Assembly (NCBI GenBank): GCA_014653715.1
Contig: JACWEB010000001.1
Span: forward strand, 148,798-182,628
Direction: 5' to 3'
Length of the DNA: 33,831 nt
From: Pelagibacterales bacterium SAG-MED31
GTDB taxonomy: Bacteria > Pseudomonadota > Alphaproteobacteria > HIMB59 > GCA-002718135
Shown: in pieces, positions 1 through 7,612 of the stretch
Numbering within the stretch: the first letter of the stretch is position 1
How the letters are laid out: the number at the start of each line of letters is the position of its first letter
The notes under the pieces: generated by a model
What the model was told of the DNA's origin: nothing
The model's database searches: none
What the model saw: the letters and a program-made list of their open reading frames with translations, nothing else
Translations under genes and position numbers: made by a program

Positions 1-63
1 CAAATATCGGAGCTATAATAATTAATGCAATAAAAGTAGCAAATATAGATGACTTATTCCAAT
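1..63 (-). CDS. Possible N-terminal fragment of an ABC transporter permease (partial, runs off window)
   Basis: Reverse strand reads IYWNKSSIFATFIALIIIAPIF with no stop to the window edge, immediately downstream of the iron-binding protein gene. Hydrophobic N-terminus; start codon uncertain. Confidence 0.35.
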
Positions 64-88
64 ATATCAAAACACTTGATGTTATAGA

Positions 89-1108
89 TTACCAGCCAAC
101 TCTATCAATTATTTTTTGGGCCAAGGGTGCAAGTTCTGCAATTTTAATAATAGGCACTTGGTCTTCTCTAAATTTTCCCCAAGAATTAAGCTCTTTACTT
201 GGTGAAATATTAACATTCACAGGATACTCAAAATTGATTTCCCCGTATAATTGTTGAGCTTTCTCATTAGTCAAAAATTCTAAAAGTTTAATAGCTTCTG
301 CTTTGTTTTTAGAGTATTTTGCTACACCTCCACCAGATATATTCACATGCGCCCCTCTATCTCCTTCAGCTTGATTAGGAAAAACTAGTTTTACTTTTTC
401 AGCCCATTTTCTCTGCTCAGGATCTTCACTGAATTTTAATTTTCCATAATAGTAATTATTAATTATTGCTATGTTACACTCACCTTCATATATAGATTTT
501 ATCTGCGCTCTATCATTTCCCTGTGGACGTCTTGCAAAATTATTTACCATACCTTTTGCCCATTCTTCAGCTTTCACCTCTCCGTATTCAGCTAAAACAG
601 AAGCCATAATTCCTCTATTATAAACATGACTTCCTGGTCTCGAACAAATTTGACCGTTCCACTTTGGGTCTGCCAAATCTTCCAATCGTGTTATTTCCCC
701 GTCTTTAATAACATCTTTATTTACAGCTATAACTCTTGCTCTTTTTGATAGTGCAAACCAATAATTATCAGGGCTTCTTAAATAAAATGGGATGCTTTTA
801 ATTAATTTATCAGACTTTATTTGAGCCAGAAGATCTAGGTCTGAATAAATATATAGTCTTCCAATATCTACAGTTAAAATTACATCAGCTGGACTATTTT
901 CACCTTCTGATTGCAGTCTCTGCGCAAGACCTTTTTTTGAATAAATAACATTAGTTTTTATTCCTGTTTCATTTGTGAACTCTTCCAAAAAAGGGTTGAT
1001 TAAAAAAGGCTGTCTATGTGAATAAATATTAATTTCTTTAGCAAAAAGGTTAATTGAAAAACATGTAATAAAAATTACTGATAGAATATTAATTATATTT
1101 TTTTTCAT
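89..1108 (-). CDS. Fe(3+) ABC transporter substrate-binding protein (FutA/FbpA family)
   Basis: 339 aa with signal peptide; family-typical segments such as EINIYSHRQ, ADVILTVDIGRLY, GSHVYNRG, ISGGGVAKYSKNKAEAIKLLEFL, YPVNVNI. Confidence 0.88.
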   Translation of the reverse strand: MKKNIINILSVIFITCFSINLFAKEINIYSHRQPFLINPFLEEFTNETGIKTNVIYSKKGLAQRLQSEGENSPADVILTVDIGRLYIYSDLDLLAQIKSDKLIKSIPFYLRSPDNYWFALSKRARVIAVNKDVIKDGEITRLEDLADPKWNGQICSRPGSHVYNRGIMASVLAEYGEVKAEEWAKGMVNNFARRPQGNDRAQIKSIYEGECNIAIINNYYYGKLKFSEDPEQRKWAEKVKLVFPNQAEGDRGAHVNISGGGVAKYSKNKAEAIKLLEFLTNEKAQQLYGEINFEYPVNVNISPSKELNSWGKFREDQVPIIKIAELAPLAQKIIDRVGW

Positions 1109-2108
1109 TAGAGTAACTCCTTTTATAAAGATTTAAGTAAAGTTTTTTGCTTAAAAAACTAAAATATTTGACAAAATAATTTTTGATTTCAAAAAATGGA
1201 TTTAGATATAATGATTTCAATTCATGACTTTCATCTTCTTGATTCTTTTTAATACCAAGTTCTAAAGTTTCAAAATCTACAGAATGATGTAGTGAACCAA
1301 AAAGCCAATCCCAAATTGCTAATGCGGCACCAAAATTTTTATCATGATGTTCCTTTGCTATAGAATGATGGAGTTGATGTTGGGCTGGTGAGATAAAAAT
1401 ATACTCTACCCATTTCCAATATTGAATTCCTACATGTGAATGCCTTAAATTAGAACCTAGAACATTAAATATAAAAACAAAAATGTTTACACCTAATATT
1501 GTATATAAGCTTACGGTATTGCCAAATAAAAAGATAAAAGAAGAAATGCTAATTGCTTGCGTGACCGAGCTCCTCAAAGAAAAAATAATTGCTTCTAACG
1601 GGTGTGTTCTAAAAACTGTCATAGGTGTGAGCACTGTTGCTGAATGGTGAACTTTATGAAGGGACCATAATATAGGCCATTTATGCATAAAATTATGAAT
1701 TATATATTTGCTAAAATCATCAATCGTGAATTGAAAAAGAGTAAAGGAAATAACAACAATTATTGGTGTTACCCCTGAATACATCCCTTGGTTTAGCCAT
1801 TCAATTGAATGAAAATAAAAGTAAAGAGCAGTTGCTATTGTTATCTGGGTTATAAGAAGTGGGGATATCAACAACATTATAAATTGATTGATAAAAAATA
1901 TTTTATAATCAGATTTAGCTGATTGTGAGAAAAAAATTTTTCTATCAAATATTTTTATAAGTGCCTTTTTAAGATTAATTTTTTTTATGTAAATAAACCA
2001 AAAAAGGGCAATAAGAAAAGAGAGGAAAATGTATGCTAAAAAAATTCTTTTTTTGGGATCTAAAAATTGATTCCCTATATTGTTTATATAATCAGTAAAT
2101 ATTTCCAT
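1089..2108 (-). CDS. Sterol desaturase / fatty acid hydroxylase family membrane protein
   Basis: Multiple TM segments and di-iron His motifs HNFMH, HKVHH, HQLHH. Overlaps the downstream iron-binding gene by 20 bp. Confidence 0.85.
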   Translation of the reverse strand: MEIFTDYINNIGNQFLDPKKRIFLAYIFLSFLIALFWFIYIKKINLKKALIKIFDRKIFFSQSAKSDYKIFFINQFIMLLISPLLITQITIATALYFYFHSIEWLNQGMYSGVTPIIVVISFTLFQFTIDDFSKYIIHNFMHKWPILWSLHKVHHSATVLTPMTVFRTHPLEAIIFSLRSSVTQAISISSFIFLFGNTVSLYTILGVNIFVFIFNVLGSNLRHSHVGIQYWKWVEYIFISPAQHQLHHSIAKEHHDKNFGAALAIWDWLFGSLHHSVDFETLELGIKKNQEDESHELKSLYLNPFFEIKNYFVKYFSFLSKKLYLNLYKRSYSNEKKYN

Positions 2109-2121
2109 AGTTATAGTAATA

Positions 2122-2146
2122 TGCGGCTCTTAATAAAAGAGCCGCA
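2122..2146 (-). other. Intercistronic hairpin, perfect 10-bp stem TGCGGCTCTT/AAGAGCCGCA, 5-nt loop
   Basis: Read directly; lies between the DUF4856 stop codon and the hydroxylase start codon, with no T-tract after it in the minus direction. Confidence 0.8.
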
Positions 2147-2159
2147 CTAAAAAAATTAA

Positions 2160-3536
2160 TTAGTCATTCTCAGCTGAATCAGACGATCCTAGTGAATCAG
2201 CTAATGCAGTCATTTCTGCTAATTGGTCATTGGCTTTAGCTTCTATACCAAATTCATCAACCATTAATTTTTGAATTTTAAGCATATGAAGTTTAAACTC
2301 TGACCATTCTTGCGCTTGGTCTTTGATATAATTACCTGAAGAGTCTACCCCAACGACTTGAGAAGCATTTAAAAGTACAGGACCAAAGCCCATCATACGA
2401 TTCATTTTAACAGAAGTTTCTCCAAGATCTGTAGGTCCACATTGAAGTGCTAAAGCAAATCCTTTTAACTCACCCCAATGCTTAGCATAAGTTCTAAAAG
2501 CATCAGCTGTATCACCATTAGCACCAACTATAGTTTCAAGAGCAACGATATCTTTATAAACCGATCCAGCATATTTAAATACAGATTCAGCTATAACTTT
2601 TTCCCAATTGTTTCTAATGATATCTCTTTCAGCAAGAAGTGCTGTTCTTTCAGAGAAGTTTAAGTTTCTTCCACCTGCGTCTCTGATAATTTCTCTGCCA
2701 TCAATAAATGCTTGATTGATAGTTGCTAGGTAATTTGTTTTACCACCTTTATCATAACTTGAAGCATAATAAGCATGCGCATAAGTATATTCAGAATACA
2801 CATCTACAACACCATCTCCATTAAAGTCAGCGGAAGCCATGTCTTTCTTTTTTGCGACATTATAGTTTTGCTCCGCGCTTAAAGTTAAGGCATGTGCAGC
2901 AGAACCCCAATATCCAAAAGCTTCATCCCAGCTATGCTCTTTACCAGTATAATAAGCACCTTCCTTATAAGGTTCACTGTTTGGCTTTTGACCTATTTCC
3001 ATTTTACTACCAAGATAACTATTTACTGCTTGGTTGTAGAAAACAGCGCCCATGGCAAATTTTGAAATTAGTTGAGTATAATCCATTCCAGTATTAGGAT
3101 CAAAACCACCTTCAACTTCACCCGCTTTTGTGATCATGTGCTCTATAGCCTCAGGACCTGTTAAATTTCCCCAACCAGGGATATATCCTTTGTACATTTT
3201 ACCAGATAAGTTTCCGCTACCTATTTCAGAAACCATAGTCTGCTTAATTACAAAATCACCTTTTGAAGCAGGGGCAACAATTGCTAGACCATCTTCACCA
3301 TTGTAATATGCCATCATTTTAGCAACATCACCACTTTTAACTAATGCTTTCAAACTATCATGAAGTGCATGTCTGGCCATTTGACCAGTATACTTTACTG
3401 AGTTTGTTTTATCTCCATCATAACCTTTTAAAGTAATTGGATAAGGCCCATAAATTTGATGGCCGTCTGCTAATACAGTTTTAGTAAAGCTGAAAGCTAT
3501 CAGGAGTGAAGTAACAAATATAACAAATTTTTTCAT
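2160..3536 (-). CDS. DUF4856 domain-containing exported protein (imelysin-like, iron-associated)
   Basis: 458 aa with signal peptide (…FTKTVLADG); YTGQMARHALHDSLKALV and GWGNLTGPEAIEHMITKAGE regions; calcium-loop-like DFNGDGVVD. Confidence 0.7.
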   Translation of the reverse strand: MKKFVIFVTSLLIAFSFTKTVLADGHQIYGPYPITLKGYDGDKTNSVKYTGQMARHALHDSLKALVKSGDVAKMMAYYNGEDGLAIVAPASKGDFVIKQTMVSEIGSGNLSGKMYKGYIPGWGNLTGPEAIEHMITKAGEVEGGFDPNTGMDYTQLISKFAMGAVFYNQAVNSYLGSKMEIGQKPNSEPYKEGAYYTGKEHSWDEAFGYWGSAAHALTLSAEQNYNVAKKKDMASADFNGDGVVDVYSEYTYAHAYYASSYDKGGKTNYLATINQAFIDGREIIRDAGGRNLNFSERTALLAERDIIRNNWEKVIAESVFKYAGSVYKDIVALETIVGANGDTADAFRTYAKHWGELKGFALALQCGPTDLGETSVKMNRMMGFGPVLLNASQVVGVDSSGNYIKDQAQEWSEFKLHMLKIQKLMVDEFGIEAKANDQLAEMTALADSLGSSDSAEND

Positions 3537-3564
3537 AATTTTCTCTAAATCAATTTTTTAAAGT

Positions 3565-3616
3565 GCGGGAGCTGAATAACGAAATTAGCTGGAACTATTG
3601 TATTTATAGCCCCCGC
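3565..3616 (-). promoter_or_regulatory. Structured 5' leader candidate of the DUF4856 operon
   Basis: GCGGGGGCT / AGCTCCCGC close a 52-nt element (9 bp including one G·U). Internal CTAT/ATAG and a competing AGCTAAT/ATTCAGCT pairing. Confidence 0.5.
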
Positions 3617-3714
3617 GTCCTCTTATTGAGAATCTAAAAACTTTTTAATCTAAAAACATAAAGAAAATAATATAAAAAAAATTGTTAAGGAAAAGTAATG
3701 AAAATTGATTATGT

Positions 3715-3729
3715 TTAGAATTATTCTAA
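3715..3729 (-). promoter_or_regulatory. ICE/Irr-box-like palindrome TTAGAATTATTCTAA
   Basis: Perfect 15-bp palindrome matching the core of the ICE motif TTTAGAA-N3-TTCTAAA; upstream of the DUF4856 operon. Confidence 0.6.
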
Positions 3730-3740
3730 TTAAATTTTAA

Positions 3741-4099
3741 TTAGAAAAATATTTCTTTTGATCGCAAGTACCATCGAGTTAGCATCAGAGAATACTCTTC
3801 GGATAAACAATAAGACCTTACTCTTCTATCTTTCTTTGAATATTGTTTTACAAAAAAACCTTTGCTGACAGCGTTGTTCAGTGTTGAATATATTGTTGAT
3901 CTACACCCTAATTTAGGAGGTATCCTTTTACATAACATTTCATAAGATAAGCATTTATCAGCATAGGTAGATGAAGCAATTTCTAAGCTTATCGCATGCG
4001 TTAAAGCAGAAGAGTAAAAAAATCATGGCATTTATCTTTTGTATTTTTTTGATAAAAATCATTCTTAACGAGATCTACAACATTTTGAAGAGCCAACAT
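3741..4099 (-). pseudogene. Small winged-helix (MarR-like) regulator split by a -1 frameshift at a T7 run
   Basis: Two minus-strand frames join at A7 (plus 4016-4022) to give MLALQNVVDLVKNDFYQKNTKDKCHDFF/YSSALTHAISLEIASSTYADKCLSYEMLCKRIPPKLGCRSTIYSTLNNAVSKGFFVKQYSKKDRRVRSYCLSEEYSLMLTRWYLRSKEIFF (about 119 aa). The listed 65-aa ORF is only its 3' part. Confidence 0.6.
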
Positions 4100-4256
4100 A
4101 AAAATACTATATAGGGTTGAAAAATTGCGCTGGTACCTGCAACAACTTTTCAACCACGAGTAGAAACATACAAGCTATTAAGTATGAATTTTTTGAATAA
4201 GAGTAAAGTTATTTATTATTTATTAAGGCGAGTAATCAAAAATCAATGTTATTGAA

Positions 4257-4273
4257 TTTAGAATAATTCTAAA
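4257..4273 (-). promoter_or_regulatory. ICE/Irr-box-like palindrome TTTAGAATAATTCTAAA
   Basis: Perfect 17-bp palindrome (8+1+8) matching TTTAGAA-N3-TTCTAAA; upstream of the winged-helix gene and abutting the hsp20 terminator. Confidence 0.65.
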
Positions 4274-4293
4274 ACAGGGGGCTCTCGCCCCCT
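4271..4293 (-). terminator. Rho-independent terminator of hsp20
   Basis: Minus strand: AGGGGGC GAGA GCCCCCT followed by GTTTT; immediately downstream of the hsp20 stop codon. Confidence 0.75.
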
Positions 4294-4304
4294 ATCTCGT
4301 AAGT

Positions 4305-4742
4305 TTAACTAATAGGAATTAGTCTTGCTTTCTTTTCTTCTGGAATAATTCTTTCCAAATCAATATTTAATAAACCATTTAACAATTCAGCATTCTTGAT
4401 TTTTATATCTTCTGAAATAGTAAATGATCGTTCAAATTGTCTAGTAGAAATTCCTTTATGAATAACTCCATTTCCTTCTTCATTCACAACTTTCTCTTTT
4501 TGTTTGTTGCGAACAGTCAGATTATTTTCTTTAAGCTCTAATTCAATATCATCTTTAGAATACCCAGCTAAAGCTACTTCTATTTTATAATTATTCTCAT
4601 TTATTCTGTGAATATTATATGGTGGATAATTTGAATTGTGTCGCTCTGTAGACTCCAACATTCTATCAAATTCTTCGAAAATTGAGTCAAATCCAACTGA
4701 AAATGGTCTAAGCGAATTCCATACGGATAGGTTTCTTGTCAT
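4305..4742 (-). CDS. Hsp20/alpha-crystallin family small heat shock protein (IbpA-like)
   Basis: 145 aa; PPYNIHRINENNYKIEVALAGYSKDDIELELKENNLTVRNKQKE and GISTRQFERSFTISEDIKIKNAELLNGLLNIDLERIIPEE are typical IbpA-type crystallin sequence. Confidence 0.95.
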   Translation of the reverse strand: MTRNLSVWNSLRPFSVGFDSIFEEFDRMLESTERHNSNYPPYNIHRINENNYKIEVALAGYSKDDIELELKENNLTVRNKQKEKVVNEEGNGVIHKGISTRQFERSFTISEDIKIKNAELLNGLLNIDLERIIPEEKKARLIPIS

Positions 4743-4746
4743 AAAA

Positions 4747-4793
4747 ACTCCTTATTAAGCAAGTTAAAATTGGCACCCACAATGGCATACCAA
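4747..4793 (-). promoter_or_regulatory. ROSE-like RNA thermometer in the hsp20 5' UTR
   Basis: SD-proximal hairpin ACUUGCU-UAAUA-AGGAGU, where UUGCU faces AGGA with one bulged G, preceded by UUGGUAUGCC-AUUGU-GGGUGCCAA. Confidence 0.65.
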
Positions 4794-4801
4794 TAATTAA
4801 A

Positions 4802-4829
4802 ATATGGGAATTGTTACAATTATTTCAAG
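4802..4829 (-). promoter_or_regulatory. Sigma32 (RpoH)-type promoter of hsp20
   Basis: Minus strand CTTGAAA-N14-CCCATAT, close to the E. coli sigma32 consensus CTTGAAA-N11-17-CCCATNT. Confidence 0.75.
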
Positions 4830-4837
4830 TAAGAAAA

Positions 4838-5494
4838 TTATTTTTTTCGTATAAACGAAAGACCATCAGATAATGGGAGTAAAGAAAATTCCACTCTATC
4901 ATCTTGATTAATTTGTAAACTTAAATCACGAATAGTTTTTGTTTGTGAATCATTTTTAGAAGTATCAGCTACATCACCGTGCCATAGCATGTTATCAATA
5001 ATTATGATTCCATTTGATGGAACTAAACTCAGAGATAATTCATAATAATTTGGATAGTTATTTTTATCTGCATCAATAAAAATCATGTCAAAGGTGTGCT
5101 GACGATCAATTAAACTTTGCATCACATCCACACCTGATCCAATAATAGATTCTATTTTTGAAGTGAGACCATCCTTGTCCCAGTATTTTTGTGCCAATGC
5201 TAAAAACTCTTCTGAATTATCAACAGTAATAATTTTACCATCAGTGGGAAGTCCTCGGGCCATATATAATGTGCTTAACCCTGTAAATCTTCCAATCTCT
5301 AAACATGATTTGGTTTTCGATATATTTACAATAATTTCTAAAAATTGTCCTTGCTCTTTGGCAATTTGCATTTGGGCAACTTTGCCCAGTGCTTTGGTTT
5401 CCTTTTCTAATTCATCGACAAGAGGGTCATTTCGGTACCCTACGTTTTGAAGGTATTTGATTAGATCTTCATTAATTTTTAATTGTGTGCTCAT
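4838..5494 (-). CDS. Class I SAM-dependent O-methyltransferase (caffeoyl-CoA OMT-like)
   Basis: 218 aa; CLEIGRFTGLSTLYMARGLPTDGKIITVD, DMIFIDADKNNYPNYYELSL, IIIDNMLWHGDV. Confidence 0.92.
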   Translation of the reverse strand: MSTQLKINEDLIKYLQNVGYRNDPLVDELEKETKALGKVAQMQIAKEQGQFLEIIVNISKTKSCLEIGRFTGLSTLYMARGLPTDGKIITVDNSEEFLALAQKYWDKDGLTSKIESIIGSGVDVMQSLIDRQHTFDMIFIDADKNNYPNYYELSLSLVPSNGIIIIDNMLWHGDVADTSKNDSQTKTIRDLSLQINQDDRVEFSLLPLSDGLSFIRKK

Positions 5495-6810
5495 TAGTTG
5501 ATTACTTCATACGTATATGGAAGTGCACTTATCTCCATATCAGCTATTATAAAACAATCCTCAATTTTCTTTCTAACATTTTCATAATCATCTTCTGAAT
5601 TAGTATAAACTGTCAAAAGAGGTGTGCTAGTATCCACTTTATCACCAATTCTTAACACATGATCATAACCAACATTAAAATTAATTTTATCCGTCACTTG
5701 TTTTCTTCCTCCGCCTAACTCGATAAGAATTAATCCCAAATCTCTTGTTTTAATTTCCTTTACCCATCCCGGTTGTTTTGAAAAAATATCTTTTTTAATA
5801 GCTGTTATTTTTAAATGATTATCATATGATGACATAATGTCAGAAGGACCTCCCAAAGCGTGAACCATTTTTTCAAATTTTTCTGCTGCTTGACCATTGG
5901 ATATTACAGTATCAATTTTTTTTAGAGCATCTTCTTTTGAGAGATTTTGGGACATCATTAAAATTGAAGCCACTAACTCATATGTGATTATTTCCAGTCT
6001 AGATTCTTTTTCTTGGTTTTTTAAAAAATCAATACACTCAGACATTTCCAAAATATGCCCAGCGCTCTTTCCTAAAACTTGATTCATATCTGTTATGATT
6101 GCTTCACATTGTAAGCCAGCTCCTTTTGCTACTTTTACAAGTGAGTGGGATAATTCTCTTGCTATATCTATAGTGCTATTAAAAGATCCGTTCCCTACCT
6201 TCACATCTAAAACTAATGTCTTTAAACCTGATGCAATTTTTTTAGATAGTATGGACGATGTAATTAACGGCAAAGATTCTACTGTGCCTACAATGTCTCT
6301 AATTGAATATAATTTTTTATCAGCAGGAGCTAAGTTTGAAGTTTGACCTATAATTGCACAGCCAATTTCTTTTACAACTTTCTTAAAAGTATCTAAATCT
6401 GGCTGTGTATTATACCCAGGAATTGAATCAAATTTATCTAACGTTCCCCCCGTATGTCCAAGACCTCTTCCAGAAATCATTGGGACAAATAATCCACAGG
6501 CTGCTAAAATAGGTGCAAGAATAACACTTGTTTTATCTCCAACACCACCGGTGGAATGCTTATCACAAACTAAATTAGTATCAACAACACCAGCCCAATT
6601 AATCGTATCCCCTGAAGTTGTCATTGCTTCAGTTAAATTAACTGTTTCTTCAGGAATCATGCCATTTAAAAAAATTGCCATGCTCATCGCTGCAACTTGT
6701 GAATCCGAAAAAGACCCATCGGTTAAACCTTTTACAAATAAAGAAATTTCTTTCTTCGAAAGAACTTTCTTATCTCTTTTTTTTCTAATTATTTCCTGTG
6801 GAATCATCAA
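5494..6810 (-). CDS. deoA: Thymidine phosphorylase
   Basis: 438 aa; DKHSTGGVGDKTSVILAPI, MISGRGLGHTGGTLDKFDSIPGYNT, LVLDVKVGNGSF. Confidence 0.95.
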   Translation of the reverse strand: MMIPQEIIRKKRDKKVLSKKEISLFVKGLTDGSFSDSQVAAMSMAIFLNGMIPEETVNLTEAMTTSGDTINWAGVVDTNLVCDKHSTGGVGDKTSVILAPILAACGLFVPMISGRGLGHTGGTLDKFDSIPGYNTQPDLDTFKKVVKEIGCAIIGQTSNLAPADKKLYSIRDIVGTVESLPLITSSILSKKIASGLKTLVLDVKVGNGSFNSTIDIARELSHSLVKVAKGAGLQCEAIITDMNQVLGKSAGHILEMSECIDFLKNQEKESRLEIITYELVASILMMSQNLSKEDALKKIDTVISNGQAAEKFEKMVHALGGPSDIMSSYDNHLKITAIKKDIFSKQPGWVKEIKTRDLGLILIELGGGRKQVTDKINFNVGYDHVLRIGDKVDTSTPLLTVYTNSEDDYENVRKKIEDCFIIADMEISALPYTYEVIN

Positions 6811-7612
6811 ATGTCACTTCTGTAATAAAGTTTTTAATTAATTGAAGAATATTATTTTCAGCTAGACTGGCATTTTCGAGAGTTTCCTTATGACTAAGTT
6901 TAGTTTTATTCATTCCTGCTGCTAAATTAGTGATGACACTAATTGCTATTACTGGAAGGTTACAATGATTAGCCACTAATACCTCCGGCACTGTTGACAT
7001 GCCTACAGCATTGCCACCAATAACTTTTAGCGCATTTATTTCAGCTGGTGTTTCAAAATTTGGACCAGAATACATACAATAAATACCTTCAAAAATTTGT
7101 TGGTTAGTTTTGTTGGCAATTCCAAGCAATTGATCGCGATAAAATTTATGGTAACCATCGCTCATGTCATGAAACCTAGGTCCATACTCATCTTGGTTTT
7201 TTCCAATCAAAGGGTTGTAACCACTCCAATTAATATGATCAGATATAGCCATTAAACTTCCCGCTGGCATTTTTTCATCAAGGCTTCCTGCTGCGTTGGT
7301 AACAATTAAAAGTTTACACCCGATATCTTTTAATACACGAATTGGTTTCGCGAGACTATTTGGTTCATGTCCTTCATAGATATGGGACCGACCGTACATG
7401 CACACTACTTTTTTATCAGCTATGTTTCCTAGAACTAATTTTCCTGCATGACCTTTTACTGTAGGTTGAGGAAAATCTGAAAGGTCGGTATACGGTATTT
7501 CTTTAATAATATTTTGTTGTTCAAAAAAATTTGTTAACCCTGATCCCAAAATAACTGCAATTTCTGGCTGCGTATTTGTTGTTTCTAAAAAAACTTTTGA
7601 AGAAGAATGCAT
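6785..7612 (-). CDS. punA: Purine nucleoside phosphorylase (trimeric PNP/MTAP family)
   Basis: 275 aa; VILGSGLTNF, VKGHAGKLVLG, GRSHIYEGH, VTNAAGSL, MYSGPNFETPAEI, GNAVGMSTVPEVLVANHC. Confidence 0.93.
   Translation of the reverse strand: MHSSSKVFLETTNTQPEIAVILGSGLTNFFEQQNIIKEIPYTDLSDFPQPTVKGHAGKLVLGNIADKKVVCMYGRSHIYEGHEPNSLAKPIRVLKDIGCKLLIVTNAAGSLDEKMPAGSLMAISDHINWSGYNPLIGKNQDEYGPRFHDMSDGYHKFYRDQLLGIANKTNQQIFEGIYCMYSGPNFETPAEINALKVIGGNAVGMSTVPEVLVANHCNLPVIAISVITNLAAGMNKTKLSHKETLENASLAENNILQLIKNFITEVTFDDSTGNN

Noticed and set aside
2478-3097. Plus-strand ORFs of 61 and 81 aa inside the DUF4856 gene
   Set aside because: Antisense to a well-supported coding region, with no recognisable domain.
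3621-3640. Possible Fur box (TTATTGAGAATCT)
   Set aside because: Too imperfect as a 7-1-7 palindrome; the nearby ICE-like site is a much better iron-related candidate.
5163-6841. Plus-strand ORFs antisense to the methyltransferase and deoA
   Set aside because: Shadow ORFs of conserved genes, without independent coding evidence.
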